Assembly: GCA_902774025.1 (NCBI GenBank)
Contig: CACYGY010000083.1
Coordinates: 1 to 37,791, forward strand
Origin: an uncultured Eubacteriales bacterium
GTDB lineage: Bacteria; Bacillota; Clostridia; Christensenellales; Aristaeellaceae
Direction: 5' to 3'
Length of the DNA stretch: 37,791 nucleotides
Part shown: piece after piece, positions 15,694 through 25,442 of the stretch
How the letters are laid out: each line of letters opens with the position of its first letter
Numbering within the stretch: position 1 is the stretch's first letter
Program-made: the position numbers and the translations under genes
The notes under the pieces: generated by a model
Told to the model about the DNA's origin: nothing
Seen by the model: only the letters and a program-made list of their open reading frames with translations
Database searches by the model: none

Positions 15694-18067
15694 TGTTTAT
15701 GCCTCCGGCTTCTTCATGACTTTCTGCATCCGGCACAGTCTCATGATCTGAGTACTGTCCGGAATCAGCGGGGACTTCATGGTCAGAATCCCCGGTTTTC
15801 TGATCTGGTTCGTCACTGACCGTGGCCGCAGCTTTTTCGGCGGCCGCGGCCTTTTCACCTGTCTTCTCTGCCGTTTCCGCCGGTGCAGGGGTGTGAAAGG
15901 AGCGCTTCGGGATATCCGCCTTGGGATACTCAATGCGTTGGTGGAAAACACCGTTCAGGACCTTGCAGAAAGCGCTGCAGATGCCGTCAATGTCCCGCAG
16001 GGTCAGGGGGCTGTTACTCAGCTGTCCATCCTCAATCTTTCCGCGGACCAGCTGTTCAATGAAAGAAGAAATCGCCTGAGGCGTGGGATCCTGCATGGAG
16101 CGAACAGCGGCTTCCGTGGTATCTGCCATCATGATAATGGCGGCTTCCCTGGTGGCGGGCCTGACGCCATCGTACCGGAAGTCATTGATATTCACTGGTT
16201 TGCCGTCAGCCTGCTGGCAGGCCCGGTGATAGAAGAACATGACGGGTGTATCACCGTGGTGCTGTATGATGATATCCTGAATTTCAGGGGGAAGACGATA
16301 TTTCTGAGCCAGTTGAATTCCATCCCGTGTGTGGGTGGTGACAATGGCAGCTGAAACATAAGGATCCGTCTGATCCAGAGGATTAATGCCTGTCTGATTT
16401 TCCTTGAAATACTGAGGCCGTTTCAGTTTGCCGATATCGTGGAAATAGGCTCCCGTGCGCGCAAGAAGAGGATTGGCTCCGATCTTTTCGGCGGCAGCTT
16501 CCGCCAGATTGGCGACGATCATGGAGTGATGGTAGGTTCCGGGAGCTTCCAGCATGAGCCGCTTCATCAGGGGGTGATTCGGGTTACCAAGTTCCATCAG
16601 CTTGCTGGGTGTCGCGAGATTGAAAATACCCTCCAGGATTGGCTGGATTCCCAGGGTCAGCACCCCTCCCAGGAGACCTCCCAGGAAAGCCCACAGAAGA
16701 TTCATGAAAGCCGGGGTCGTGCTGATGGATGCCATCAGCCCCATGATCAGAACACAGAGGGCGCTCACGCATCCCACGACCAGTCCGCAGACCAGCAGTC
16801 GGATACGCTGTGCTCCCCGCTGAAGTAAGAAGATGGCGATCACTGAACCTGCCAGATTCACAAGCACCAGACTCAGCATTTCCAGTATGGTGTTGGGGCT
16901 GGCTCCGGCAGCCATGCCTGAGATCATCAGGGAAGTGCAGACGGTCATGGGCAGAGCGTTCTTCCATCCGTACAGAACCGTCAGGATCATGCTTCCCATC
17001 ACAATCGGCGCCGTGTATACATTAACGATCCGGATCATCAGAGCACAGAAGCCCATGGTCAGGACCAGATCCAGCATCATGACGCAGACCCTGCGCTCAT
17101 CGTGAATAAAACCGGGGCTTACGAACTGCAGAAGAAGGAGCAGGATGGCAATGGAGAGAAGGATCAGGATCCCTGCTGCATAGTATCCGGAAAGATCAAG
17201 CATTTCATCTTCCAGCATGCCCAGTGCCCGGACCATGGCCAGCTGGCCAGAGGTGACAACTTCTCCTTCCCGGACAATATTCTGCCCCTGCTGATAGATG
17301 ATCGGTTCTACGGAATCCATGGCCTTGGCCCGGGCCTGTGCCGTGGTTTCCTGATCAATGACCATATTGGGCTGGATTGTGTTTTTCAGTACTGCAGGCA
17401 GGACATTCTGCACCAGGGAAATATCCACCCTGTAACCCACCACCTGCTGGATGGTTGTAATAGCATCGGTGACTTTCCCCTCACGGATGCCCTGATTCAG
17501 AGCATTCTCAACAGCCCGGGTTACCGTGGTGACCATGGTTTCAAAATCCTCGGACCTGGTGCGGAGCAGTGTGGTGGCCTGATAGCGGCTGAGGGAAAAA
17601 GAATTCATCAGTTTCTGAGCGTACTCGATCTCACTGTCTGTAAAGGATCTGTGATAGGTGGGGAACCCGTCGACATAATCTTCCGTGTCATGATCGTCCA
17701 GTGTCAGTCCGTACTGCTGGATGGTCCTCAGCTCGCTGAAAACGATTCCGAGATTCTGGACGACGGTGTCGGATACGCCTTCCGCCAGGTGATAGGTAGG
17801 CTCAATGGCATTGGCAGCCGCCTTGCGTTTTTCCTCCGTGGAGATTTCATCCACCACATCCCGTGTGGCGGTAATCGTCTGATGAGAAATGGTCCCCACG
17901 GAAAGACTGTATCGTTTCGGAGCACAGACAACGTAAAAGATGGCGCACACCAGAAGCGTTCCGACCACGATGGACAGAACTGACCGTGCTGCGGAGGTAT
18001 GGGACCACGCATGAAACTTCCGCCCAGGGGACGTATCCCTCTGTAATCGGCTGTTTCTGCTTTTCAT
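15683..18067 (-). CDS. pgpH: PgpH/YqfF-type HD-domain membrane phosphodiesterase
   Basis: A 794-residue 7TM-HD protein. An N-terminal transmembrane helix (about 28-48) precedes a large extracellular 7TMR-HDED region (about 50-290), then a block of hydrophobic helices (about 295-475), then a cytoplasmic HD domain with HHSMIVAN (His513-514), FHDIGK (His543-Asp544), His579 and HHGD (His603-604). Characterised relatives hydrolyse cyclic di-AMP to pApA. It lies between phoH and ybeY, the usual place in Bacillota. The last about 65 residues (from 727) form an Ala/Glu/Asp/His-rich low-complexity tail, longer than I would expect for the family. The gene starts 2 nt after the phoH stop, so the two are tightly co-transcribed. 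Confidence 0.94.
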   Translation of the reverse strand: MKSRNSRLQRDTSPGRKFHAWSHTSAARSVLSIVVGTLLVCAIFYVVCAPKRYSLSVGTISHQTITATRDVVDEISTEEKRKAAANAIEPTYHLAEGVSDTVVQNLGIVFSELRTIQQYGLTLDDHDTEDYVDGFPTYHRSFTDSEIEYAQKLMNSFSLSRYQATTLLRTRSEDFETMVTTVTRAVENALNQGIREGKVTDAITTIQQVVGYRVDISLVQNVLPAVLKNTIQPNMVIDQETTAQARAKAMDSVEPIIYQQGQNIVREGEVVTSGQLAMVRALGMLEDEMLDLSGYYAAGILILLSIAILLLLLQFVSPGFIHDERRVCVMMLDLVLTMGFCALMIRIVNVYTAPIVMGSMILTVLYGWKNALPMTVCTSLMISGMAAGASPNTILEMLSLVLVNLAGSVIAIFLLQRGAQRIRLLVCGLVVGCVSALCVLIMGLMASISTTPAFMNLLWAFLGGLLGGVLTLGIQPILEGIFNLATPSKLMELGNPNHPLMKRLMLEAPGTYHHSMIVANLAEAAAEKIGANPLLARTGAYFHDIGKLKRPQYFKENQTGINPLDQTDPYVSAAIVTTHTRDGIQLAQKYRLPPEIQDIIIQHHGDTPVMFFYHRACQQADGKPVNINDFRYDGVRPATREAAIIMMADTTEAAVRSMQDPTPQAISSFIEQLVRGKIEDGQLSNSPLTLRDIDGICSAFCKVLNGVFHQRIEYPKADIPKRSFHTPAPAETAEKTGEKAAAAEKAAATVSDEPDQKTGDSDHEVPADSGQYSDHETVPDAESHEEAGGINSAN

Positions 18068-18069
18068 GG

Positions 18070-18867
18070 TTACTTCCCTTCTTTCCGTTTCTGATGCCCG
18101 GAATAAGCATTGACGATTTTCTGGACCAGCTCATGCCTTACCACATCCAGGCTGGTAAGACGGATGATTCCGATTTCCGGAACATTCTTAAGAATATCTG
18201 TGGCTTCCGTCAGGCCGGACACATGACCATAGGGAAGATCCGTCTGCGTGTCGTCCCCTGTCACGACCATTCTGGAATGGAATCCAAGCCGCGTCAGAAA
18301 CATTTTCATCTGCTCGGAGGTTGTATTCTGGGCTTCATCCAGAATTACGAAGGCGTTGGAAAGGGTTCTTCCCCGCATATAGGCAAGGGGAGCGACTTCA
18401 ACGGTTCCCCGCTCCAGCATCTTCTGATAGGCATCCATGCCGAAAAAATCAAAAAGGGCATCGTACAGGGGGCGCAGGTAGGGGTCCACCTTCTGGGAGA
18501 GGTCCCCGGGAAGAAATCCCAGCTTCTCCCCTGCCTCCACCGCCGGCCGCGTAAGGACAATTCTTTCGACCTCTCTGTTCTTCAGGGCCATAACGCCCAT
18601 GGCTACGGCAAGATACGTCTTTCCGGTACCGGCAGGCCCCACGGCGAAGGTGATGTCATGATCCCGGATGGACTGCACATACGCCTGCTGGCCGAGTGTT
18701 TTGGCGCGAATGGGTTTTCCCCGATGAGTCATGGCGACCACGTTTTCCAGCATGGCATCCAGCTGGTCGGCCTTGCCGTTTCGCACCATGGAAACTGTGT
18801 AACGGATCCGGGTACGGTCCAGTGACTGATCATGACGGAGCATATCCATCAGCTTCATCAGCTTCAC
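18070..18867 (-). CDS. phoH: PhoH family ATPase, main C-terminal part (frame-disrupted gene)
   Basis: A 265-residue frame carrying the whole PhoH ATPase domain: Walker A GPAGTGKT (77-84), [32 protein letters not shown], Walker B-like [18 protein letters not shown] and VVTGDD. PhoH proteins are P-loop ATPases with a likely RNA-related role, matching the ybeY/era context. A full PhoH has about 50-60 more N-terminal residues; these are encoded just upstream in another frame (18830-19015). The start used here, MKLMKLM, falls inside a 9-nt tandem repeat and has AGGG 8 nt upstream, so separate initiation is possible. Alternatives are a real frameshift mutation, programmed frameshifting or a sequence error. 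Confidence 0.88.
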   Translation of the reverse strand: MKLMKLMDMLRHDQSLDRTRIRYTVSMVRNGKADQLDAMLENVVAMTHRGKPIRAKTLGQQAYVQSIRDHDITFAVGPAGTGKTYLAVAMGVMALKNREVERIVLTRPAVEAGEKLGFLPGDLSQKVDPYLRPLYDALFDFFGMDAYQKMLERGTVEVAPLAYMRGRTLSNAFVILDEAQNTTSEQMKMFLTRLGFHSRMVVTGDDTQTDLPYGHVSGLTEATDILKNVPEIGIIRLTSLDVVRHELVQKIVNAYSGHQKRKEGK

Positions 18868-19015
18868 CCTGGACAGTCAGCTGGTTATCTCTGAAACCGA
18901 TTCTGACCCGGCAGGTTTCTTCAATCCACGCAATGTTTTCATCCTGCAGGCCGAAAAGCGATGTGCACAGATCCGCATCCTGACTGCTTAATGTGATATT
19001 TCTGACTGACTGCAA
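18830..19015 (-). CDS. N-terminal fragment of PhoH in a different frame
   Basis: A 61-residue frame starting with TTG at 19015 (GGAGG 8 nt upstream). [19 protein letters not shown] and [17 protein letters not shown] match by eye the N-terminal region of Bacillota PhoH (LFG...E...V.V..RG..I.V.GE). It stops at TGA 38 nt inside the start of the main phoH frame. It has the strong ribosome site and promoter expected of a real phoH start, so the ancestral gene very likely began here. On this reading phoH is one gene broken by a +1-type shift near 18848-18865. Compared with B. subtilis PhoH as I recall it, several residues are also missing at the join. Confidence 0.75.
   Translation of the reverse strand: MQSVRNITLSSQDADLCTSLFGLQDENIAWIEETCRVRIGFRDNQLTVQGEADEADGYAPS
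18848..18865. repeat. Two tandem copies of a 9-nt unit at the phoH frame break
   Basis: ATCAGCTTC at 18848-18856 is repeated at 18857-18865 (GAAGCTGAT twice on the coding strand). This is where the two phoH frames meet. Slippage at such a repeat can delete or add sequence. Confidence 0.7.
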
Positions 19016-19063
19016 GCCGTAATCCTCCCCGCTGCATTCTGAACGACAGAATCCGCCCCATAG

Positions 19064-19091
19064 ATGATACTTTCTTTCCGCTGTTTGTCAA
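19064..19091 (-). promoter_or_regulatory. Promoter for the phoH-era operon
   Basis: On the minus strand TTGACA (19091-19086), a 16-nt spacer, and TATCAT (19069-19064). It lies about 50 nt upstream of the TTG start of the phoH N-terminal fragment and supports that start. Confidence 0.7.
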
Positions 19092-19173
19092 TATCTGCCT
19101 TTTTGCAAACTATATCATACACGCCAAAAACAGAGGAAAACACTGCGCAAACTGTCTGCTGATGGTGAATTGC

Positions 19174-19202
19174 TTTACACTGATCTGTCAAAATGCTATA
19201 AT
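19174..19202 (+). promoter_or_regulatory. Promoter for the mreB operon
   Basis: TTTACA at 19174-19179, a 17-nt spacer, and TATAAT at 19197-19202. The -10 is perfect and the start codon is 37 nt downstream. It is divergent from the phoH promoter within a 224-nt region that holds no gene. Confidence 0.85.
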
Positions 19203-19239
19203 ATGCCGCGTTCTGTGCTTGAATCGTAAGGAGGCATGT

Positions 19240-20268
19240 ATGGCTCAGGTCAATGACATCGGGATCGATCTTGGCACTTCGCAGGTTCTGATCTTTCAGC
19301 GTGGAAGAGGAATCGTCCTCAGAGAGCCTGCTGTGGTTGCCGTTGACAGGGATTCCTCAAAGATCCTGGCCGTAGGCAACGAAGCTTATCGCCTGATCGG
19401 CCGGACACCGGGAAATGTTCAGGCAGTACGTCCACTTCGTCACGGGAATATTCTTGATCTCACTCTGACACAGCACATGCTGCATGATTTTACCGCTCAG
19501 GTGATCGGACGACATCTGTTTGCCAGGCCGAGGGCTGTCATGTCTGTGCCGACGGCCGTGAGCGAGACCGAAAAACGGCAGCTGATGAACATCATGTTTG
19601 ACGCAGGCATGCGCAAGACACAGCTTCTGGACAGGCCGATAGCGGCAGCTCTCGGCGTGGGGCTGCATTTTTCCGAAGCATACGGCAGTATGATCATCGA
19701 CATGGGAGCCGGCGCAACGGATATCGCGGTTCTCAGCATGGGGGATATTGCCGTTGCCAACTGCATTCCCCTGGGGGGCGATTCCTTTGATGACGCCATT
19801 ATCCGTTATCTCAGGAAGAAACATAATCTCCTGATCGGTGAACGTACCGCGGAGGAAATCAAGATCAGTCTTGGCACCGCTATCCCCCCTTCTGACAGAA
19901 TTGAGATGGAGGTCACGGGACGGAACCTGCTTTCCGGTCTTCCCAAGACACAGAATATCAATTCCCAGGAGATTTTCGAAGCCCTGAAAGATGCCGTGAA
20001 TGATATGATCGAAGCGATTCAGAGCGTGATTGAGAGAACACCTCCCCAGCTTGCCAGCGATATTTTCGACGAAGGTATCGTTCTGACAGGAGGAGCCAGC
20101 CAGCTGGCCGGACTTGCTGATGCGATCTATCAGATTCTCGGGATTGCCTGTGGTGTGGCGGATGATCCGCAGACCTGCGTGGTGGCAGGATGCGGAAAGG
20201 CACTGGAAGACCCACAGGGCATGAAGGATTATCTGGGAGACGGAAGGCACTACTGGTCCAGAAGGTGA
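19240..20268 (+). CDS. mreB: MreB-family rod-shape actin homologue
   Basis: A 342-residue bacterial actin. The actin-fold nucleotide motifs are visible: phosphate 1 IGIDLGTSQVLIF (about 7-19), phosphate 2 IIDMGAGATDIAVLS, connect-2 and adenosine LTGGASQLAGL near 280. MreB forms membrane-bound filaments that steer cell-wall synthesis. ATG 19240 has AAGGAGG 5 nt upstream and a good promoter just ahead; the in-frame extension to 19162 would begin before that promoter. No mreC or mreD follows; the next gene is a DUF512 protein, so this may be an mreB/mbl paralogue outside the classical mre operon. A small GC-rich hairpin separates it from the next gene. Confidence 0.93.
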   Translation: MAQVNDIGIDLGTSQVLIFQRGRGIVLREPAVVAVDRDSSKILAVGNEAYRLIGRTPGNVQAVRPLRHGNILDLTLTQHMLHDFTAQVIGRHLFARPRAVMSVPTAVSETEKRQLMNIMFDAGMRKTQLLDRPIAAALGVGLHFSEAYGSMIIDMGAGATDIAVLSMGDIAVANCIPLGGDSFDDAIIRYLRKKHNLLIGERTAEEIKISLGTAIPPSDRIEMEVTGRNLLSGLPKTQNINSQEIFEALKDAVNDMIEAIQSVIERTPPQLASDIFDEGIVLTGGASQLAGLADAIYQILGIACGVADDPQTCVVAGCGKALEDPQGMKDYLGDGRHYWSRR

Positions 20269-20280
20269 ACCGTTTCTCCC

Positions 20281-20298
20281 GGCAGGCTGCGGCCTGCC
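20281..20298 (+). terminator. Short hairpin between mreB and the DUF512 gene
   Basis: GGCAGGC (20281-20287) pairs with GCCTGCC (20292-20298) around TGCG, followed by TTTCCAGTTTT. The stem is only 7 bp and the T-tract is broken, so it is at best a partial terminator or an mRNA-stability element within the operon. Confidence 0.4.
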
Positions 20299-20335
20299 TT
20301 TCCAGTTTTGGCACTGTGGCTCACAGGAGGATAAC

Positions 20336-21640
20336 ATGCCCGCGGAAATTACTCATGTACAGCCGGGTTCTCTGGCAGAACGGCTTGGGCTGAAGGAAGG
20401 GGACGAGCTGGTCAGCATCGGAGGAGAGGAAATCATTGATCAGATTGATTACCAGTCCCTGACGGCGCACAGTGCGTTTGACATGATCATCCGCTCACCG
20501 GAAGGTGCGGAGCGGAAAGTTCATGTTCACAAGCATGACTGGGAGCCTCTCGGGATAACACTGGACCAATCCATCGTGTCTTCTCCCCGCCCCTGCCAGA
20601 ACCAGTGCATTTTCTGCTTTATTCACCAGATGCCTCCGGGGATGCGTCCTTCCCTTTACGTGAAGGACGACGACTGGCGGCTATCTCTGATGATGGGGAA
20701 CTACATTACCATGACCAATATCACGGATGCGGAGTTTGACCGGATTATCCGCAGACGTGTCAGTCCGCTGTATATTTCCGTTCATACCACAGACGCCGCT
20801 GTCCGCTGCGCCATGATGAAGAATCCAAAGGCTGCGCTTCTTCTCGAAAGACTTCATCTGCTGAAGAAAGCGGGTCTTCGCTTTCACTGTCAGGTGGTGC
20901 TTTGTCCGGGATGGAATGACGGGGAACAGCTTCAGAAAACAGTCCATGATCTGATGGCGTTTCATCCCCTTGCCTGTTCTGTGGCCCTCGTTCCCGTGGG
21001 GCTGACCCGGTTCAGAGAGTACCTGCCGGCAATCCGTCCCTACACAGCAGAGATGGCGTCGGAATTGCTGGAACAGACGGAAAAACTGCAGGAGGAATGC
21101 CTGCAGAAGCTTCATACCCGGTTTGTGTTTCCTTCGGATGAGTTTTTCTGCCTGTCCGGGCGGCCGATTCCTCCGGATGATTACTATGAGGATTACCCGC
21201 AGATTGAAAATGGTGTGGGCATGCTCAGAATGTTCGAGACAGACCTCGAGTTTGCCGTGGAGGATGAGCCTTGTTCCTCCGGTTCCGCCAGACGTTTTGT
21301 GATCGCCTGCGGGACTTCAGTGGCGCCATACATGCGCTCCTGGTGCCGGAGGTTTGCGCCGCCCGGCACCGAGGTGGAAGTCAGGCCGATCCTTAATCGG
21401 TTTTTCGGTGAAACCATCACGGTCACCGGGCTGATCACGGGCAGGGATCTTGTGGAGCAGCTGCGTGGCGTGGAGTGTGATCAGCTCCTTCTCAGCCGGT
21501 CAATGCTTCGCAGCGAAGGTGATCGGTTTCTGGATGACGTTCTTTTGGAGGAGGTACAGAAAGAACTGTCTGTTCCGGTGCGGGTTGTGGAGAATACAGG
21601 GGAAGACTTCTGGCATGCGCTGTGCGGAAGGGAGGAATAA
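20336..21640 (+). CDS. DUF512 family protein with PDZ and radical-SAM-like iron-sulphur motif
   Basis: A 434-residue protein. The N-terminal PDZ-like domain (about 4-65, VQPGSLAERLGLKEGDEL) is followed by a cysteine motif CQNQCIFC (Cys87, Cys91, Cys94), a CX3CX2C arrangement as in radical-SAM enzymes, and a barrel-like region (YITMTNIT, YISVHTTD, QVVLCPGWNDGEQL). The C-terminal half corresponds to DUF512. The family is common in Clostridia and often precedes der, as here, with only 2 nt between stop and start. A role linked to ribosome or RNA modification is suspected from context but unproven. AGGAGG lies 5 nt before the ATG. Confidence 0.9.
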   Translation: MPAEITHVQPGSLAERLGLKEGDELVSIGGEEIIDQIDYQSLTAHSAFDMIIRSPEGAERKVHVHKHDWEPLGITLDQSIVSSPRPCQNQCIFCFIHQMPPGMRPSLYVKDDDWRLSLMMGNYITMTNITDAEFDRIIRRRVSPLYISVHTTDAAVRCAMMKNPKAALLLERLHLLKKAGLRFHCQVVLCPGWNDGEQLQKTVHDLMAFHPLACSVALVPVGLTRFREYLPAIRPYTAEMASELLEQTEKLQEECLQKLHTRFVFPSDEFFCLSGRPIPPDDYYEDYPQIENGVGMLRMFETDLEFAVEDEPCSSGSARRFVIACGTSVAPYMRSWCRRFAPPGTEVEVRPILNRFFGETITVTGLITGRDLVEQLRGVECDQLLLSRSMLRSEGDRFLDDVLLEEVQKELSVPVRVVENTGEDFWHALCGREE

Positions 21641-21642
21641 GA

Positions 21643-22977
21643 TTGCGGAAGGGACTGGTGGCTGTTGTGGGCCGCCCGAACGTGGGTAAATCCACTTTTT
21701 TCAATAAAGTTGCCGGGCGAAGGATCAGTATTGTGGAGGACATCCCCGGTGTTACCCGGGACCGGATCTATACGGATGTGGAGTGGCAGAACCGCCATTT
21801 CACCCTGATTGATACCGGCGGCATTGATGTGCACAGTGAAGATGTCTTTCTCTCTCAGATGCGCAGGCAGGCTGAGATTGCCATTGATACGGCGGATGTG
21901 ATCTGTCTGTTCTGCGATGGACGGCAGGGACTGACCGATGATGACAGGGAGGTTGCCACGCTTCTGAGAAAAAGCCGAAAGCCTGTCATTCTGTGCGTGA
22001 ACAAAATCGATGATGTCCGGCAAAACGACGCCATCTATGAGTTCTATGAGCTGGCACTGGGAGATCCCATGCCGGTAAGCGCAGCCAATATGATGGGCCT
22101 CGGCGATGTACTGGAAGCCATCTGCCGCCTTCTGCCTCCGGAGGAGGAAGAGGAGACGGAAGAAGGTACTCACGTGGTCCAGCTTGCTGTCGTAGGCCGC
22201 CCGAATGTGGGAAAATCCTCGCTGGTCAACCGTCTTCTGGGTCAGGAGCGTTCCATGGTTTCCGATATAGCGGGGACCACAAGGGACGCCATCGATACGC
22301 TGCTTGATTCGAAGGATGGCACCCAGTACAATATTATCGATACGGCAGGTATACGGAAAAAGAGCAGCATTGAGGACGCGAGTCTGGAAAGGTATTCCGT
22401 GCTTCGTTCCATTGCGGCCATTCAGCGATGCGATGTGGCATTGTTGATGCTGGATGCTCATGACGGAGTGACGGAGCAGGATACCAAGATTGCCGGTATG
22501 ATCCAGGATGAGGGCAAAGCCTGCGTCATTGTGGTCAACAAGTGGGATGACATCGAAAAAGACACGCATACCATGGATGAAAGCCGCAAACAGATTCTCG
22601 AAGACCTGAAATTCCTGGATTATGCCCCCATTCTGTTTCTTTCAGCCAGGACAGGTCAGAGAGTCCACACGGTTCTTCCAACTGTGGATGCTGCATGGGC
22701 ACAGGCGTGCAAGCGGATTCCCACGGGCATTCTGAACGATATCCTGAACGATGCCACCATGGATCTGCAGCCCCCTGCCACCAATGGGCGGAGACTGAAA
22801 ATCTATTATGTAACCCAGCATTCTGTCTGCCCCCCCACTTTCATTTTTTTCCTGAACGATGAAAAGCTCATGCACTTTTCCTACAGCCGCTACCTGGAAA
22901 ACTATTTCCGCAAGTCCTTTGATTTCAGCGGCACTCCGGTCCGGTTCATATTCAGAGAGAGAAAGAAGGAATCATAA
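21643..22977 (+). CDS. der: Ribosome biogenesis GTPase Der (EngA)
   Basis: A 444-residue double GTPase needed for 50S subunit assembly. Two complete G domains are visible, each opening with GRPNVGKS (residues 10-17 and again near 185-192), with DTGG and NKID in the first and DTAGIRKKS and NKWD in the second, followed by the KH-like C-terminal domain (LKIYYVTQHSVCPPTFIFFLND). I chose the TTG at 21643 because GGGAGG lies 7 nt upstream and it begins LRKGLVAVVG as expected. A GTG at 21622 in frame overlaps the previous gene. The stop shares one base with the plsY start. Confidence 0.96.
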   Translation: MRKGLVAVVGRPNVGKSTFFNKVAGRRISIVEDIPGVTRDRIYTDVEWQNRHFTLIDTGGIDVHSEDVFLSQMRRQAEIAIDTADVICLFCDGRQGLTDDDREVATLLRKSRKPVILCVNKIDDVRQNDAIYEFYELALGDPMPVSAANMMGLGDVLEAICRLLPPEEEEETEEGTHVVQLAVVGRPNVGKSSLVNRLLGQERSMVSDIAGTTRDAIDTLLDSKDGTQYNIIDTAGIRKKSSIEDASLERYSVLRSIAAIQRCDVALLMLDAHDGVTEQDTKIAGMIQDEGKACVIVVNKWDDIEKDTHTMDESRKQILEDLKFLDYAPILFLSARTGQRVHTVLPTVDAAWAQACKRIPTGILNDILNDATMDLQPPATNGRRLKIYYVTQHSVCPPTFIFFLNDEKLMHFSYSRYLENYFRKSFDFSGTPVRFIFRERKKES

Positions 22978-23600
22978 TGCCAACGTGGCTCCTCTACACG
23001 ATCATTGCCGTTGCAAGTTACTGTCTGGGCTCCATATCCGTTGGAATTCTCCTGAGCAGGTATCATGGCGGTCCCGACCTGCACACGGTAGGCAGTGGTT
23101 CCACAGGTGCCAGCAATGTCCTGCGTACCATGGGGACCAAGATGGGCGTGATCACTCTCCTGGGAGATTTTCTCAAGGCCGTGATTGCCTGTGGGGTTAC
23201 ACAGCTCATCACCCATGACCGGACCTGTGTTATGATCGCCGGCCTTGCCTGCGTCATTGGTCACAACTGGCCGATTTACCATGGGTTCGCCGGAGGAAAA
23301 GGCGTATCCAGTTCCTGTGGTGTTATGCTCGTTTTTTCTCCTCTGTACGGGGGGATATCCATTCTGGCGGCGATTGCGGTCATTGCCCTCACCCGGTTTA
23401 TCTCCCTCGGCTCCATGGTCATGCTGGTCCTGTTCGCAATTCTGGTCACCATTTTTGTGGCTGACGGCAGTTTTCTGGTGATTGCCTGGGCTTTTCTTCT
23501 GGCTGCCATCTGTATCTGGCGTCATCGGTCCAATATCCAGCGACTGATTGCGGGCAAGGAACGGAAGATCGGCCAGAAGGAAAAAACCAGTCAATCCTGA
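22977..23600 (+). CDS. plsY: Glycerol-3-phosphate acyltransferase PlsY
   Basis: A 207-residue integral membrane acyltransferase that moves the acyl group from acyl-phosphate to glycerol-3-phosphate, the first step of phospholipid synthesis. The conserved cytosolic motifs are [33 protein letters not shown] (the GGKG motif) and the N-terminal [13 protein letters not shown]. About five membrane spans are present. The ATG shares its A with the TAA stop of der, with AAGGAA upstream, so translation is coupled. The der-plsY neighbourhood is common in Bacillota. A basic C-terminal tail ([10 protein letters not shown]) is cytoplasmic-looking. Confidence 0.95.
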   Translation: MPTWLLYTIIAVASYCLGSISVGILLSRYHGGPDLHTVGSGSTGASNVLRTMGTKMGVITLLGDFLKAVIACGVTQLITHDRTCVMIAGLACVIGHNWPIYHGFAGGKGVSSSCGVMLVFSPLYGGISILAAIAVIALTRFISLGSMVMLVLFAILVTIFVADGSFLVIAWAFLLAAICIWRHRSNIQRLIAGKERKIGQKEKTSQS

Positions 23601-23623
23601 CAGACGGGTACGGAGGAGAGAGC

Positions 23624-25429
23624 ATGCCTGGCAAAATTGAGAAAATTCGCAACTTCTGTATTATCGCTCACATTGATCATGGAAAGAGCACTCTGGCAGA
23701 CCGGCTGCTGGAAGCCACCGGTGTGTTTGCCAAACGGGAAATGGTGGAGCAGATCCTTGACAGCATGGAGCTGGAGCGGGAGCGGGGCATCACCATCAAG
23801 AGCAAGGCTGTGCGCATGATGTATACGGCTCAGGACGGGGAAACCTATGAACTGAATCTGATTGATACGCCCGGGCATGTGGACTTTACCTATGAAGTCA
23901 GCCGCGCTCTGGCCGCCTGCGAAGGTGCGATTCTGGTGGTGGATGCGACACAGGGCATAGAAGCCCAGACACTTGCCAACTGTTACATGGCTTTGGACCA
24001 TAACCTGGAGATCATCCCCGTGATCAATAAAATCGATCTGCCCTCTGCCCAGCCTGAGCAGGTGCGTTCCGAGATTGAGGATGTCATTGGCATAGATGCG
24101 TCGGATGCCCCCTGTGTTTCCGCCAAGACAGGTCAGAATATCCAGGATGTGCTGGAAGCGGTCGTCCGCCATGTCCCCTGCCCCTCCGGAGATGCAACCC
24201 AGCCGCTGAAGGCGCTGATTTTCGATGCTTTCTATGATAATTACAGAGGTGCGATCTGCATTATCCGCGTCAAGGAGGGAAGCATCCGGGCTGGCATGCG
24301 GATGCGCATGATGGCAACCGGCGGAGAATTTGACGTGGTGGAAGTCGGGACCTTCAATCCCGGTTACAGCCCCTGTGATCAGCTGGGCCCCGGGGATGTT
24401 GGCTACGTGGCGGCATCCATCAAAGACGTCCGGGATACCCGTGTGGGTGATACCATTACGGACTCCATGAATCCGGCCTCGGAACCTCTGCCCGGATACA
24501 AGCAGGTGACCCCCATGGTCTTCTGCGGCATCTACCCCGCGGACGGAGCGGATTATCCGGCACTGAAGGAGGCACTGGAGAAGCTGCGGATGAATGATGC
24601 TTCCCTCACCTTTGAGCCGGAAACAAGTGTGGCTCTGGGATATGGGTTCCGATGCGGATTCCTGGGACTGCTTCATATGGATGTCATTACCGCCAGGCTG
24701 GAAAGAGAGTTTGATCTGAATCTGGTTACGACCATCCCTGGCGTCATCTACCATATCACAAGGACGGACGGCGCGAAGCTTGAAATTGACAATCCCACCA
24801 AGCTGCCTCCGGTCACGGAGATTGCCCGGATGGAGGAACCCTATGTCCGGGCTGAAATCTTTTCTCCCCAGGAGTACATCGGTACTCTGATGGAACTGTG
24901 TCAGGAGCGCAGAGGAATCTACCTGGACATGCAGTATGAGGGCAGCCGGGTCAAAATCAACTATGACATGCCGCTGAATGAGATCATCTATGACTTTTTC
25001 GATCAGATCAAAAGCCGGTCCAGAGGTTATGCTTCCTTTGACTATGAACTGAAGGATTACCGGGAGAGCGATCTTGTCAAACTGGACATTCTTCTTAACG
25101 GCGACCTGTGTGATGCCTTCAGTCAGATTGTGTTCAGGGACAGGGCCTACGGACGCGGAAGAACCATCTGTGAAAAGCTGAAGGATGTGATCCCGAGACA
25201 GCAGTTCGAGATTCCCATTCAGGCAGCTATCGGCGGGAAGATCATCGCGAGGGAAACCGTGAAAGCCATGCGGAAGGATGTTCTGGCCAAGTGCTATGGC
25301 GGCGATATCACAAGAAAAAAGAAACTGCTGGAGAAACAGAAGGAAGGGAAAAAGCGCATGCGCCAGTTCGGGACCGTACAGGTCCCCAGTGATGCGTTCC
25401 TGGCCGTGCTGAAAATGGATGAAACATGA
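23624..25429 (+). CDS. lepA: Elongation factor 4 (LepA)
   Basis: A 601-residue translational GTPase that acts on stalled or assembling ribosomes. The G domain has [10 protein letters not shown] (about 16-25), [16 protein letters not shown] and [11 protein letters not shown]-like domains II, III and V follow ([33 protein letters not shown]). The LepA-specific C-terminal domain is present ([20 protein letters not shown]). The start is ATG 23624 with GGAGGAG upstream. Its TGA overlaps an ATG (ATGA, 25426-25429), the expected start of hemW, so the two would normally be coupled. Confidence 0.97.
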   Translation: MPGKIEKIRNFCIIAHIDHGKSTLADRLLEATGVFAKREMVEQILDSMELERERGITIKSKAVRMMYTAQDGETYELNLIDTPGHVDFTYEVSRALAACEGAILVVDATQGIEAQTLANCYMALDHNLEIIPVINKIDLPSAQPEQVRSEIEDVIGIDASDAPCVSAKTGQNIQDVLEAVVRHVPCPSGDATQPLKALIFDAFYDNYRGAICIIRVKEGSIRAGMRMRMMATGGEFDVVEVGTFNPGYSPCDQLGPGDVGYVAASIKDVRDTRVGDTITDSMNPASEPLPGYKQVTPMVFCGIYPADGADYPALKEALEKLRMNDASLTFEPETSVALGYGFRCGFLGLLHMDVITARLEREFDLNLVTTIPGVIYHITRTDGAKLEIDNPTKLPPVTEIARMEEPYVRAEIFSPQEYIGTLMELCQERRGIYLDMQYEGSRVKINYDMPLNEIIYDFFDQIKSRSRGYASFDYELKDYRESDLVKLDILLNGDLCDAFSQIVFRDRAYGRGRTICEKLKDVIPRQQFEIPIQAAIGGKIIARETVKAMRKDVLAKCYGGDITRKKKLLEKQKEGKKRMRQFGTVQVPSDAFLAVLKMDET

Positions 25430-25442
25430 GCTGGCCCTGTGA

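Noticed and set aside
19016..19239. Possible small RNA gene in the phoH-mreB intergenic region
   Set aside because: The space is accounted for by two divergent promoters and their leaders; no independent promoter-terminator pair is visible.
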